Shown here: in pieces, positions 1-8,799 of the stretch | Layout: each line of letters begins with the position of its first letter | How positions within the stretch are numbered: the first letter of the stretch is position 1 | Source: Acinetobacter seifertii | GTDB lineage: Bacteria; Pseudomonadota; Gammaproteobacteria; Pseudomonadales; Moraxellaceae | DNA length: 64,000 nucleotides | Direction of reading: 5' to 3' | Assembly: GCF_000368065.1 (NCBI RefSeq) | Contig: NZ_KB851203.1 | Location: 372,001 to 436,000, forward strand | The notes under the pieces: model-generated | Databases searched by the model: none | What the model saw: only the letters and a program-made list of their open reading frames with translations | What the model was told of the DNA's origin: nothing | Program-made: the position numbers and the translations under genes

Positions 1-69
1 ATGAAAGCTTTGAAAAAAGTATTTGATCCAAATGGTCTGATGAACCCAGGTAAATTATTTGATCTGTAA
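1..69 (+). CDS. FAD-linked oxidase, C-terminal fragment
   Basis: The last 22 codons of a gene that begins left of the window. The peptide ends with a phenylalanine-aspartate-proline-asparagine-glycine stretch followed by Met-Asn-Pro-Gly-Lys. That is the usual C-terminus of the FAD-binding oxidase family covering D-lactate, glycolate and D-2-hydroxyglutarate dehydrogenases. Substrate cannot be told from this fragment. A strong terminator follows the stop. Confidence 0.6.
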   Translation: MKALKKVFDPNGLMNPGKLFDL

Positions 70-116
70 GAAAGTAGGCATTCTTAGAACTACATAGTTT
101 CTACAGAGTAACCGAC

Positions 117-153
117 AAAGCCATAGCATCATAAAGCTATGGCTTTTGTTTTT
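117..153 (+). terminator. Rho-independent terminator after the FAD oxidase
   Basis: An 11-bp perfect stem (117-127 with 136-146) with an 8-base loop, followed by a T-rich run. It ends the upstream oxidase transcript just before the lipoprotein gene. Confidence 0.8.
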
Positions 154-163
154 GGTGGTAAGA

Positions 164-532
164 ATGCAACGTTTATTTTTAATTTCAGCACTTTGTGTTG
201 GACTTTTCACTGGGTGTGCGACGACCAGTAAATTGATTCCTTTTGTGGGTTCGGAAACTCCGATGCAACAAGTACTTAAAGCCCAACCTGAGATTGTAAA
301 AGAGCATAACAATACCTCAATTCAGCAAGTATTTAACCGAGTAGAGTCTCCAACGGTTTCTCGTATTACGGTCATTCAAACAGGTTTAATGGATGATTCT
401 GTTTCAGCAATTCGAACAGAATATTCATTTAAATTGGTCGATGAAAAGTGGCAATTGCAAAATAAGCAAACAAGCTACCAATGTGCGCGAGGGAAAGTTT
501 CTAGAGGGTTCCAAACCCAACTTTGTTCTTAA
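164..532 (+). CDS. Small lipoprotein, paralogue of the 1715 gene
   Basis: A 122-residue predicted lipoprotein. The ATG at 164 is chosen over an upstream TTG because it begins directly at a classic lipoprotein signal peptide (hydrophobic run, then Thr-Gly-Cys) and has a GGTGG-like ribosome site just upstream. The mature part is a small polar domain ending in a Ser-Tyr-Gln-Cys motif and a second Cys near the C-terminus, which could form a disulfide. It aligns clearly over its whole length with the protein at 1715-2080, including the IQ-V-N start, a V-I-QT motif, an RTEY motif and both cysteines. The function is unknown; the location is probably the outer or inner membrane, facing the periplasm. 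Confidence 0.7.
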   Translation: MQRLFLISALCVGLFTGCATTSKLIPFVGSETPMQQVLKAQPEIVKEHNNTSIQQVFNRVESPTVSRITVIQTGLMDDSVSAIRTEYSFKLVDEKWQLQNKQTSYQCARGKVSRGFQTQLCS

Positions 533-536
533 AAAT

Positions 537-568
537 AAAAAAGACGATAAATATATCGTCTTTTTTTA
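537..568. terminator. Bidirectional terminator between the lipoprotein gene and ygiN
   Basis: An 11-bp stem (539-549 with 554-564) flanked by A-run and T-run, placed between two convergent genes, so it can serve both strands. Confidence 0.8.
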
Positions 569-577
569 TGGGTTAAA

Positions 578-892
578 TTATACGCCGCTTTCTAAAATTC
601 TAATTTTGACATCAACTACATCATCTTTAACGGCTGCGTGATGCGCTTGCATATGAGGTGTAGCCAAATGAGCTTCAAGATGAGCCACACTTTCCCATTT
701 TTCTAGCATGACAATCGTGTCAGGCTCTTGAGTCTGGAAACTTGCATTTGACTTGTGATCAATTAAAGGTTCATAACCATGGCAACCATCTTCTGCTAAA
801 ACAGTTGGAATGATTTTTTGAAAAGCATCCAATATGTTTTGGCGATGCTGTCCACCTGATTGAGTACGAATTTCCGCAATAATGGTAAGCAT
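578..892 (-). CDS. ygiN: Putative quinol monooxygenase (ABM domain, YgiN-like)
   Basis: A 104-residue single-domain protein of the antibiotic-biosynthesis monooxygenase (dimeric ferredoxin-like) fold. It has the typical start Met-Leu-Thr-Ile-Ile-Ala-Glu and the central 'LEKWES...LEAHLATPHMQAH' pattern. The start at 892 is set by an AGGAGA ribosome site. It lies 13 bases downstream of mdaB. The same mdaB-ygiN pair in E. coli forms a proposed quinone redox cycle, with MdaB reducing quinones and YgiN acting on the quinol. The role here is inferred from that pairing. Confidence 0.8.
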   Translation of the reverse strand: MLTIIAEIRTQSGGQHRQNILDAFQKIIPTVLAEDGCHGYEPLIDHKSNASFQTQEPDTIVMLEKWESVAHLEAHLATPHMQAHHAAVKDDVVDVKIRILESGV

Positions 893-905
893 GGTTTTCT
901 CCTGA

Positions 906-1493
906 TTAAGCTGCTGCAAATACAGTGTTTAAGTGTGCTTTATATTCTTCAACGTAACGATCAACGTCAGGCATTTTAATTACGTCGTTTACAATGAAAG
1001 TTGGAAGTGTGCTCATACCTAAAAATTGATTGGCTTTATGAAACGGTAAATAAACACCATCTACGCCCACACCGTGGAAGAACTGATCAGCATCATCAAA
1101 TGCTTCCATAGGTGCATTCCAAGTGAGTGATAGCATATATTTCTTGTCATGAATTAAGCCACCTGAACCATATTTTTTTGAAGCATCAGAGCGGCTACGA
1201 CCGTCATTTGCATATAGTGAGCCGTGACCTGTCGTAAATACATCATCAATATATTTTTTTACCGTCCACGGTGCACCCATCCACCAGCCTGGCATCTGGT
1301 AAATCACAACATCTGCCCATAAGAATTTTTCTACTTCAGCCTCTGTATTGTAGTCGCTATCTGCACGGGTTACTTGAACTTCATGGCCTAGATCAGTGAG
1401 ATGGTCTGTTGCCAAAGCCGTGAGTGTGTCATTTAATTCACCATTTGAATGGGCAAATTGTTTGGCTCCATTAATCACTAAAATATTGCTCAT
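906..1493 (-). CDS. mdaB: NAD(P)H:quinone oxidoreductase MdaB
   Basis: A 195-residue flavodoxin-like quinone reductase. It opens with the 'ILVINGAKQFAHSNGELN' segment that lines the FAD site, and has the Gln-Met-Pro-Gly-Trp-Trp-Met-Gly-Ala-Pro segment and a 'TTGHGSLYANDGRSR' stretch typical of MdaB. Length matches the family. The start at 1493 is preferred over a longer reading because it fits the family N-terminus. It performs two-electron reduction of quinones in the cytosol, which avoids semiquinone radicals. First gene of a two-gene unit with ygiN. Confidence 0.9.
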   Translation of the reverse strand: MSNILVINGAKQFAHSNGELNDTLTALATDHLTDLGHEVQVTRADSDYNTEAEVEKFLWADVVIYQMPGWWMGAPWTVKKYIDDVFTTGHGSLYANDGRSRSDASKKYGSGGLIHDKKYMLSLTWNAPMEAFDDADQFFHGVGVDGVYLPFHKANQFLGMSTLPTFIVNDVIKMPDVDRYVEEYKAHLNTVFAAA

Positions 1494-1714
1494 GAAAGTT
1501 ACTCTAATTAAATTCCTAAATTGATGCATACTTTAGTGAACTTACTCTTAGAGAAAAATGCAGTAATCGGAAAAAGATTATTGATTAAAAATCATGAATT
1601 ATGCATTAAAAAATTATTAAAATTTTCACTCTAAACATAAACACTTTACAAAGTTGAATGGAAAAATTTGTTTATAGCCTTTAGCATCAACGTGAAGTTG
1701 TGGTGGAGTTGAGT

Positions 1715-2080
1715 ATGAAAAAAATTGGTTTACTCATAGTGTGTAATTTGTTGATTCTGAGCGCATGTGCACCGAATACAAACCCGCCTACACCCCAAGC
1801 CAATAGTCCGATACAAGCAGTTTTGATTGATCAACCAAACCTTTTAAATAATGCGAGTAATTTAAGTATTTCACAACAAATGAATGCTTTGGATGATGCT
1901 TCTAATGCACAAGTAACTATTTTACAAACTGTGCCTAGTGAAGATGCTATATCAAAAACACGTACCGAATATTTATTAAAACGTGATCAGACCATTTGGA
2001 AAATCGTAAATAAAAAACAAAGTTATCAATGTAAAAAAGGGCAGGAGACAACAGACTTCCAAGTCAATCCTTGTCCTTAA
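1715..2080 (+). CDS. Small lipoprotein, paralogue of the 164 gene
   Basis: A 121-residue predicted lipoprotein. It starts at the Met-Lys-Lys of a signal peptide that ends in Leu-Ser-Ala-Cys, with a GGTGGAG ribosome site upstream. After a Pro/Thr-rich linker it carries the same small domain as the 164-532 protein (IQ-VL--QP, V-ILQT, RTEYLLK, WKI-NK-QSYQC, terminal Cys). The two lie either side of mdaB-ygiN, so they probably come from an old local duplication. Function is unknown. Confidence 0.7.
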   Translation: MKKIGLLIVCNLLILSACAPNTNPPTPQANSPIQAVLIDQPNLLNNASNLSISQQMNALDDASNAQVTILQTVPSEDAISKTRTEYLLKRDQTIWKIVNKKQSYQCKKGQETTDFQVNPCP

Positions 2081-2448
2081 AGTAGAATTTCTATCAGGTA
2101 TGTGGATAACTTTAAGGTTATTCACAATATAAAAATGAGTTGATGCTAAGCAAAATATAGAATTTTAAATGGATGAAACTGTCCGATTGCTGATCAATAT
2201 AAAAAGTGATATTGTGTCATCCGGAAATTAAGCCAAATGGTAAAAATTACCGAATCTCACGTCATACATTTTTTCTTGTCTTAGACACCTTGTGAATACG
2301 GTGTTTCACATTCTAAACATGCACTCTCACGGCATATAAAAACTTAATTAAAGATTGACTGACCATACTGTCATCGTGATGACTACATTATTTATTTCAA
2401 TATGTAGTTGCTGAGACATTTTGGCCGCTATTTTGAAGTGTACAACTC
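2081..2448. other. 368-base spacer upstream of craA
   Basis: No open reading frame of note. It must hold the craA promoter. A 14-base inverted repeat (GTCATC-GT-GATGAC) sits at 2370-2383, about 65 bases before the craA start, close to a TTGACT element at 2355-2360. It is a reasonable operator candidate, but no regulator gene lies beside it. Confidence 0.4.
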
Positions 2449-3678
2449 ATGAATAATATTCAAACGACAGCGTTGAACCGTACAACGTTGATGTTTCCTT
2501 TAGCTTTAGTGCTATTTGAATTTGCGGTTTATATTGGTAATGACCTGATTCAGCCAGCCATGTTGGCAATTACTGAAGATTTTGGTGTAAGTGCAACTTG
2601 GGCACCATCTTCAATGTCATTTTACTTATTAGGTGGTGCATCTGTTGCATGGTTACTTGGGCCTTTATCAGATCGATTAGGTCGTAAGAAAGTTCTTTTA
2701 ACTGGTGTTTTATTTTTTGCCTTGTGCTGTTTTTTAATTTTATTAACAAGACAAATTGAACACTTTCTGACATTACGTTTTTTACAAGGTATTGGTCTAA
2801 GTGTAATTTCAGCAGTGGGCTATGCAGCGATTCAAGAAAATTTTGCCGAGCGTGATGCTATTAAAGTCATGGCACTCATGGCAAATATCTCATTGCTTGC
2901 ACCCTTGCTCGGACCTGTACTTGGCGCATTTTTAATTGATTATGTGTCTTGGCACTGGGGCTTTGTGGCAATTGCTTTACTTGCACTGCTAAGTTGGTTT
3001 GGCTTAAAGAAACAAATGCCTAGTCAGAAGGTGAGTGTAACTAAACAACCTTTTAGCTATCTTTTTGATGACTTTAAAAAAGTGTTTAGCAATCGGCAAT
3101 TCCTTGGTTTAACACTCGCGCTACCGCTTGTAGGTATGCCGCTTATGCTTTGGATTGCGTTATCACCCATTATTTTGGTTGATGAACTCAAGCTAACCAG
3201 TGTGCAATATGGATTAGCTCAATTTCCAGTATTTTTAGGCTTAATTGTTGGTAACATCGTTTTAATTAAAATTATTGACCGTTTGGCTTTAGGTAAAACA
3301 GTCCTAATTGGTTTACCAATTATGCTCACTGGGACACTCATTTTAATATTAGGCGTTGTCTGGCAAAACTATTTAATTCCTTGTTTGCTTACGGGTATGA
3401 CACTCATTTGCTTTGGTGAAGGAATTAGCTTTTCAGTGTTGTACCGTTTTGCACTGATGTCATCTGAAGTATCAAAAGGAACTGTGGCTGCCGCTGTTTC
3501 AATGCTATTGATGACGAGCTTTTTTGCAATGATTGAGTTGGTGCGTTATCTCTATACTCAATTTCATTTATGGGCTTTTATCTTATCTGCTTTTGCATTT
3601 ATTGCGCTGTGGTTTACTCAGCCACGTTTAGCTTTAAAACGGGAAATGCAGGAAAGAGTTGCCCAAGACTTACATTAA
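2449..3678 (+). CDS. craA: MFS drug exporter CraA (MdfA family)
   Basis: A 409-residue, 12-helix major-facilitator antiporter. It is close to E. coli MdfA and matches Acinetobacter CraA, a proton-driven exporter best known for chloramphenicol. Helix 1 keeps the two membrane acidic residues essential in MdfA (E26 and D34 there; E24 and D32 here, in an E-F-A-V-Y-I-G-N-D segment). The motif 'GPLSDRLGRKKV' between helices 2 and 3 and the motif C-like 'APLLGPVLGA' are intact. The gene stands alone with its own terminator. It is an intrinsic chromosomal gene in A. baumannii, so its presence is not a sign of an acquired resistance island. Confidence 0.9.
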   Translation: MNNIQTTALNRTTLMFPLALVLFEFAVYIGNDLIQPAMLAITEDFGVSATWAPSSMSFYLLGGASVAWLLGPLSDRLGRKKVLLTGVLFFALCCFLILLTRQIEHFLTLRFLQGIGLSVISAVGYAAIQENFAERDAIKVMALMANISLLAPLLGPVLGAFLIDYVSWHWGFVAIALLALLSWFGLKKQMPSQKVSVTKQPFSYLFDDFKKVFSNRQFLGLTLALPLVGMPLMLWIALSPIILVDELKLTSVQYGLAQFPVFLGLIVGNIVLIKIIDRLALGKTVLIGLPIMLTGTLILILGVVWQNYLIPCLLTGMTLICFGEGISFSVLYRFALMSSEVSKGTVAAAVSMLLMTSFFAMIELVRYLYTQFHLWAFILSAFAFIALWFTQPRLALKREMQERVAQDLH

Positions 3679-3712
3679 AAAATACCGGAATTTATATTCC
3701 GGTATTTTTTTA
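3677..3712. terminator. Terminator between craA and the FUSC gene
   Basis: An 11-bp perfect stem (3681-3691 with 3696-3706), 4-base loop, with A-run before and T-run after. It lies between convergent genes. Confidence 0.85.
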
Positions 3713-3714
3713 TA

Positions 3715-5865
3715 TTACTTAATCTCTTGCTCTAAAAGTTTACCTTTCAAGGTTAAGAGTTCAGGCAAGGTTTCTAATAGTAAGCTCATTTGTTTTAAGA
3801 CAAGAGTGTAGCTTTCTGAAAAATGCTCATGAGTTGTTAGACTTTGAATTTGCTTTAAAGTCTGCTCAAGAAAATTAATATCAACAGAAGCTTGTTCAAA
3901 TAAGCTTTGGTTAAGAATTTGCTGGCAATCCAGTAAAAGCTGTAATACCTGTTGATCCTCAATTTTTTGTCTTTGGCTGCCTAATGCTGCGACATAACTC
4001 AATTGGCTATGACTATAAACTAGATAACGAAAGGCGTAATGAATCAGCTCTGGTTTGGGATTGGGCTCAGCACTTAAGCTCGAAATCATATTCGACAGCT
4101 CAATTTGTGCGTTATGTGCAGCACGGCGAATTCTACGATATTCAATGTCCTGATTTTTACCATGCTGGTATTGCTCAACAATTACATTGAAATAATCCAA
4201 TGTGGCTTGGCTACTTTTTTTAATATTGTTTGGAATATTACGGAAGTTCCAGTCTGGCCATATAAAGTTAACAGCAAGCCATGCAATAAAGCAGCCTAAT
4301 AAGGTGTCGATTAGGCGAGGTAAAATAATACTGAAACCTGCGCCTTTTAAGTTGAAAATGAGCAATACCATTAAGGTTGCCATCAGCGTTGCCAAGGCGT
4401 ATTTCTTCTGGCGTAAGTAGAAAAAGCTAACTCCACAAATAATGGTAAGAATGAGCTGACCTTCAATACTTGGTACAAAATACAAAATAGGAATACCCAA
4501 CAAAACGCCAAGTAAGGTTCCAATTGTTCTGAGTTTTAAACGGCTTTTCGTTGCAAAGTAAGTAATCTGGCAAACAAATAAACTGGTGAGCAAAATCCAG
4601 TAACCGTGCTGGGCAAAAGGTAGCAGTGAAATGCCGTAACCTGCTGCAAACACAACGGCAATTCGTATTGCATGTCTAAACAGAGCCGATTGTGGAGTGA
4701 GTTGCTGGCGAATTTTTAAAACAAGGTCAGAAAAATCTTGAATATCATCATCAAGTAAATTGAGATGATCTTGCTTGTTTTGATTGAGCGTTTCATTAAA
4801 CGGCTGAGCATATTGAAGTTGTTCAAACTGTTCATGCATGCCTTTTAAATTATTAAAAATCAGCTTTAAGTTTTTAACTTCAAAATTTTGTGGATGCTGT
4901 TGTATCCAGTCTTTTAAAGAACCTTCCAAATGGTTTAAAACAATTTGTCCTTCTTTAGAAGACTGATATTGCTGGTTTTGCAAAATACATTGGGCTAAAT
5001 CATGGCAAGCTTGAGCTTGTAAACGGAGATTTTTCTGAAAACGGAAAATGAGATCACTACGGCTAAAATTTTGTTGAATATGTTCATAGTGTAGATAGTT
5101 AGAGGTGGCCTGCTCATGTATATCGCGAGCAAAAAAGTACAGGTTTAACCAGTAAATACTTTTATTACTCACTCGTGATGCTTTAAGGCGAGTAAGCAGG
5201 GAACTACGTATTTGGTTAAGACTTTGCGCGACTTGCGTATTTTGTAGTGATAATTCAAATAAAAGCTGTTCAACATTTTCTTTATTATCGGGATCGAACA
5301 AGCGTGCTTTAGCTTGAAGTAAGGCAGATATTTCTTCAAAAATTTGCGAAAGCTTATCTTGTAAAGGAAGAGTTGGTTTTAAAAGAAAAAATAAAATAGA
5401 TGTTAGGCCGTACCACAGTGCGCCATAGACAAAATAAGTAGGCTGTTGGTACCAGTGAGCATATTCTCCTAAACCAAACATGCTGTAAATCGAGAGTAAA
5501 ATCGTACCAAAAGAAATGGTGGCATAGCGCTGGCCTAAGGCTCCCAATAAAATGAAACCAGCACTTGAAATTGAAAGATATAAAATAAATAAAAGTTTAT
5601 AAGGTGCTAAAAAACCAAGAATAGTGCTGACAGTAAAAAAGAGTATGCAAACATAGAGCAGATTACGTAAACGGAGACTTAAGCGATCGTCAAAATCGGT
5701 AAGTGCAGCGGCAATCGCACCTAATGTTACAGGAACGATGAGCTCGTTATGGCCGAACCACAGTAAACCTAAAGTTGTGCCTGTAAGTACAATTAAAATT
5801 TGCAGACAGTAAATTAAAATTGAATTCGCTTTAAAACGATTAAATATTTGAGTCAAATAATTCAC
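3715..5865 (-). CDS. FUSC-family inner membrane protein (YccS/YhfK-like)
   Basis: A 716-residue membrane protein with the architecture of the fusaric-acid-resistance / YccS family. It has a block of about six membrane helices near residues 15-165, a long soluble helical region to about residue 395, a second helix block near 400-540, and a cytosolic helical tail. GTG is the start codon. The family includes AaeB-type aromatic acid exporters and the YccS group of unknown substrate; the doubled layout fits YccS/YhfK better. It is transcribed alone. Confidence 0.75.
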   Translation of the reverse strand: MNYLTQIFNRFKANSILIYCLQILIVLTGTTLGLLWFGHNELIVPVTLGAIAAALTDFDDRLSLRLRNLLYVCILFFTVSTILGFLAPYKLLFILYLSISSAGFILLGALGQRYATISFGTILLSIYSMFGLGEYAHWYQQPTYFVYGALWYGLTSILFFLLKPTLPLQDKLSQIFEEISALLQAKARLFDPDNKENVEQLLFELSLQNTQVAQSLNQIRSSLLTRLKASRVSNKSIYWLNLYFFARDIHEQATSNYLHYEHIQQNFSRSDLIFRFQKNLRLQAQACHDLAQCILQNQQYQSSKEGQIVLNHLEGSLKDWIQQHPQNFEVKNLKLIFNNLKGMHEQFEQLQYAQPFNETLNQNKQDHLNLLDDDIQDFSDLVLKIRQQLTPQSALFRHAIRIAVVFAAGYGISLLPFAQHGYWILLTSLFVCQITYFATKSRLKLRTIGTLLGVLLGIPILYFVPSIEGQLILTIICGVSFFYLRQKKYALATLMATLMVLLIFNLKGAGFSIILPRLIDTLLGCFIAWLAVNFIWPDWNFRNIPNNIKKSSQATLDYFNVIVEQYQHGKNQDIEYRRIRRAAHNAQIELSNMISSLSAEPNPKPELIHYAFRYLVYSHSQLSYVAALGSQRQKIEDQQVLQLLLDCQQILNQSLFEQASVDINFLEQTLKQIQSLTTHEHFSESYTLVLKQMSLLLETLPELLTLKGKLLEQEIK

Positions 5866-6009
5866 GGTTTTTTTCTAAATGATAGGGGGCGTGACTAGGG
5901 ATATTTAAATTTTTTATTACTTGAAAAATATTATGCGCTTTATCTAAAAAAGTCAGTTAATTTTTTAAGATTTTATAATAATTAAGTGAACTAAACTGCT
6001 TAATAAAAT

Positions 6010-6045
6010 AGCAAAATTGTGGATATCTTTTTAGATACCCACAAT
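6010..6045 (-). terminator. Likely terminator of sodC
   Basis: A 12-bp stem with one mismatch (6016-6027 with 6034-6045). On the minus strand it is followed by a T-rich run just after the sodC stop. Confidence 0.6.
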
Positions 6046-6059
6046 ATAAAAATAATAAG

Positions 6060-6635
6060 TTATTGGATTACGCCACAGGCAATTCGTGCTCCGCCGCCAC
6101 CTAATGGTAGAGGAGAATCTGAATAGTTATCTCCGCCAGCATGGATCATGATGGCACGGCCTTGAATATCAGCAAGTTTTAAACGTGGTGCAATAACAGC
6201 GGTGGTAGCTACACCATTATTATCAACAACCAATGCCGGTAAGTCACCCAAGTGTCCTGTAGTTGGCGTACCATGATGTGGCGCTTGATTAGGGTTATAG
6301 TGGCTACCCGCAGCTAAAGCGGCACCTGGTTTTCCATCTTTAACAGCCGGGTCGCACGATGCATTTTCATGAATATGGAAACCGCGAGTACCGCTTGGTA
6401 AATCTGCTAAAGCAGGGGTAATAATCAGGCCTTTATCACTGTCTTGAAAGCTAATCGTCCCGATTTTTTTACCAATCCCATTGGCTGTTACTTCATTCAC
6501 ATCGACTACTTTTTTGGTGTGCATTGTGGTTAATGCATGAGTCGTATCTGAAACAGTTTTGCTGACCGTGCTACAACCGACTGTTAATAAGGCTGTCAGT
6601 GCGCATACTGCACTCATTTTATTTAATAATGGCAT
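6060..6635 (-). CDS. sodC: Cu/Zn superoxide dismutase, lipoprotein-type
   Basis: A 191-residue periplasmic Cu/Zn superoxide dismutase. The metal-site motifs are present in order: Gly-Phe-His-Ile-His-Glu; the Gly-Ser-His-Tyr-Asn-Pro segment; a His-rich zinc loop ending in Gly-His-Leu-Gly-Asp-Leu-Pro; and the C-terminal 'MIHAGGDNYSD' plus 'GGGGARIACGVI' with the disulfide Cys. The signal peptide ends in Thr-Val-Gly-Cys, so lipid anchoring is likely. The enzyme converts superoxide to peroxide and oxygen outside the cytosol. The start is supported by an AAGGA site. Stands alone. Confidence 0.92.
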   Translation of the reverse strand: MPLLNKMSAVCALTALLTVGCSTVSKTVSDTTHALTTMHTKKVVDVNEVTANGIGKKIGTISFQDSDKGLIITPALADLPSGTRGFHIHENASCDPAVKDGKPGAALAAGSHYNPNQAPHHGTPTTGHLGDLPALVVDNNGVATTAVIAPRLKLADIQGRAIMIHAGGDNYSDSPLPLGGGGARIACGVIQ

Positions 6636-6751
6636 TATTGGATGTCCTTATAGATATAAAGCTGATTTTTTTATTCAAGCAAAGGCTCGTTAAGCCTACA
6701 AGTTAATTTCAATAGTCACTTTGTATCCTGAAACATTTTTAAATCATTGGC

Positions 6752-7876
6752 TTAATTTTGAGATGGTGGTAAATCATCATCCGAATCATAAATCATAGTG
6801 GTTTTTGGCATTGGTTCAGGATCAATGGTTTCATGGAGCCATTCGCGCCAAATCGCTAATAGAACGGCTAAAATAACTGGCCCAATAAATAAACCAACTA
6901 AACCAAAACTCGCAATACCACCTAATACACCAAACATAATGAGTAAAAACGGAATTTGGGTTGCACCAGAGATCACAAGAGGGCGAATCACATTGTCCGA
7001 ACTACTTACAATAAGAACACCCCATAAAACTACGCCAATGGCTTCCATAGTTTGCCCTTGAGAGAACAACCATAGGCCAACACCTAAATAGGAAACAGGA
7101 GTGCCAAAAGGAATAAGTGCTAATAAGAATGTTGCAATCGTGAGTACCATTGGATTTGGTACACCCGCTACGAAATAACTTAATCCAGCAAGTACAGCTT
7201 GAGCAATCGCAGTTAAACCCACACCGTAGACAACAGCACGAGTTGTTTCTGAAATTGTATCTAGATAATGATGAATACGTGGTCCGATCACCATTTCTAA
7301 GGCTTTACTTACTTGAGTTAAAATGGTGTGACCATCACGATAAAAGAAGAAAAGCGTTAAAATTGCGAAACCAAGTTTGACGATATTTTTACTAATTTCA
7401 TTGAGTAATACGCGACCATAACTTAAATGGCTTTGAACCCAAGCTGCAATACTTTGAATTGTACTATTGGGGTCGGTATTTATGTCGTTTAGTGTTCGGC
7501 TTATTTCTTTACCGACAAAAGGTAAGTTTTTAATGAAGTCAGGTACGCTTAAATGGCCCGAAAAAACTTGGCGTTGCAAGTCGAAATAAAGATTACGGCC
7601 TTCGTGCTGCAAAATAAAAATAGCGCATGTGAGTGGAACGCCAACAATTAAAATGACTAAGCTAATCATCAATGTGGCATTCAAATTATGGCAGTTTTCA
7701 CCAAAAAAACGCTGGATTCTTAAATAAATAGGCCAAGTCATGTAGGCAATAATCGCAGCCCAAACTACAGGTACAATAAAGTACTTCAGGATGTTAAATC
7801 CTAAAAACATCAGGATAAAAAACAACCCAAACAATAAAACGCGCTGTAAAGTAGGAGCGTATTGATGCACGAACAA
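6752..7876 (-). CDS. AI-2E family transporter (PerM/YdiK type)
   Basis: A 374-residue inner membrane protein with about eight predicted helices and the family segment 'GVGLTAIAQAVLAGLSYFVAG' followed by a 'LIPFGTPVSYLGVGLWLF' stretch. The family is named after autoinducer-2 export, but most members have other or unknown cargo, including Na+/H+ exchange. The cargo is not assigned here. The start codon appears to be TTG with an AGAGA-like site; a GTG two codons in is an alternative. Confidence 0.75.
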   Translation of the reverse strand: MFVHQYAPTLQRVLLFGLFFILMFLGFNILKYFIVPVVWAAIIAYMTWPIYLRIQRFFGENCHNLNATLMISLVILIVGVPLTCAIFILQHEGRNLYFDLQRQVFSGHLSVPDFIKNLPFVGKEISRTLNDINTDPNSTIQSIAAWVQSHLSYGRVLLNEISKNIVKLGFAILTLFFFYRDGHTILTQVSKALEMVIGPRIHHYLDTISETTRAVVYGVGLTAIAQAVLAGLSYFVAGVPNPMVLTIATFLLALIPFGTPVSYLGVGLWLFSQGQTMEAIGVVLWGVLIVSSSDNVIRPLVISGATQIPFLLIMFGVLGGIASFGLVGLFIGPVILAVLLAIWREWLHETIDPEPMPKTTMIYDSDDDLPPSQN

Positions 7877-7994
7877 AAATTCTCTAATTTTTTAAATAGG
7901 ATGAGGCCATATTAACTGAAAAATGACCTGAGGCAAATTTTAGGCAGAAATGCTAATGTACACATCCCCGCTCAACAAAAATAAAAACTTATTT

Positions 7995-8639
7995 TTAGAA
8001 CCACTCAGATTTATCTTCAATCAGTTTATTTAAAAGCGGCTGCCACTGGCTTTGAATTGCAATAAAGTTTTTTTGTGTTTTATCAAACACACTCAAACCT
8101 TGCATTGCTAAACTGCCATAAGCACTACGCTCTGCAATCCATGCAATCGGTTCATGTTCGATTTTTTCAAAAAATTGCTGAATATCTTTTGAACTGGCGC
8201 TGTTGGGTTTAACTCGATTTGCAAGCAGTAAAATTTGTACCTTACCTTTGCGTATACGTTTAATGTCTTGCAAATGCTTGAGAAAACGACGTGTACTATC
8301 GATATCAAAAAACGAAGGCTGAAGTGGTGTAATAATGGCATGAGCTTCGCTAACCAATTGTTCAGCGTGATCGCCTGAAAGAGCGCCTGGTGCATCAATA
8401 ATTAAATAATCTAAATTTTTAGGCGCGTCGCCAATCGATTTTTCATGACGCCAATCTAGGCTTTGAATCGCAGCTACATTTTCTGGACGTTGCTTCAACC
8501 ATTGTAAAGAAGATTTTTGGTTATCAGAATCTGCTAATGCTACTTTATATCCTTTTTGTGCCAAAGCTGTTGCCAACGTAATGGCTGTCATGGTTTTTCC
8601 GCATCCGCCCTTTTGATTTGCAATAAGTATCGTTTTCAT
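7995..8639 (-). CDS. Orphan ParA-like ATPase
   Basis: A 214-residue single-domain ParA/MinD-type P-loop ATPase. It has a deviant Walker A motif (Lys-Gly-Gly-Cys-Gly-Lys-Thr) near residue 9, the 'DSDNQKSSLQWL' switch region, and 'LIIDAPG' as Walker B. Start at 8639 places the motif where small ParA proteins have it. There is no parB or centromere-like repeat nearby and no helix-turn-helix domain, so it is not a plasmid-type cassette. Small solo ParA proteins often position other cell components such as polar proteins or carboxysomes. The cargo is unknown. Confidence 0.8.
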   Translation of the reverse strand: MKTILIANQKGGCGKTMTAITLATALAQKGYKVALADSDNQKSSLQWLKQRPENVAAIQSLDWRHEKSIGDAPKNLDYLIIDAPGALSGDHAEQLVSEAHAIITPLQPSFFDIDSTRRFLKHLQDIKRIRKGKVQILLLANRVKPNSASSKDIQQFFEKIEHEPIAWIAERSAYGSLAMQGLSVFDKTQKNFIAIQSQWQPLLNKLIEDKSEWF

Positions 8640-8799
8640 AAATCCAATTATTTTCAGCAGCACAAGTGTTTATGTTTTATACCTTAGCATCTTTTTATGC
8701 GAAGTAGATGACCACCTTTGACAAAAGTTTAAGCTACTCCGTAATTTTAGATATGATTGCTCATCTAACGCGATGATATGTATTTGTTAAGGAAAATTT

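Noticed and set aside
2449..3678. craA as part of an acquired resistance island
   Set aside because: No transposase, integron or composition change around it; craA is an intrinsic chromosomal gene in this species group.
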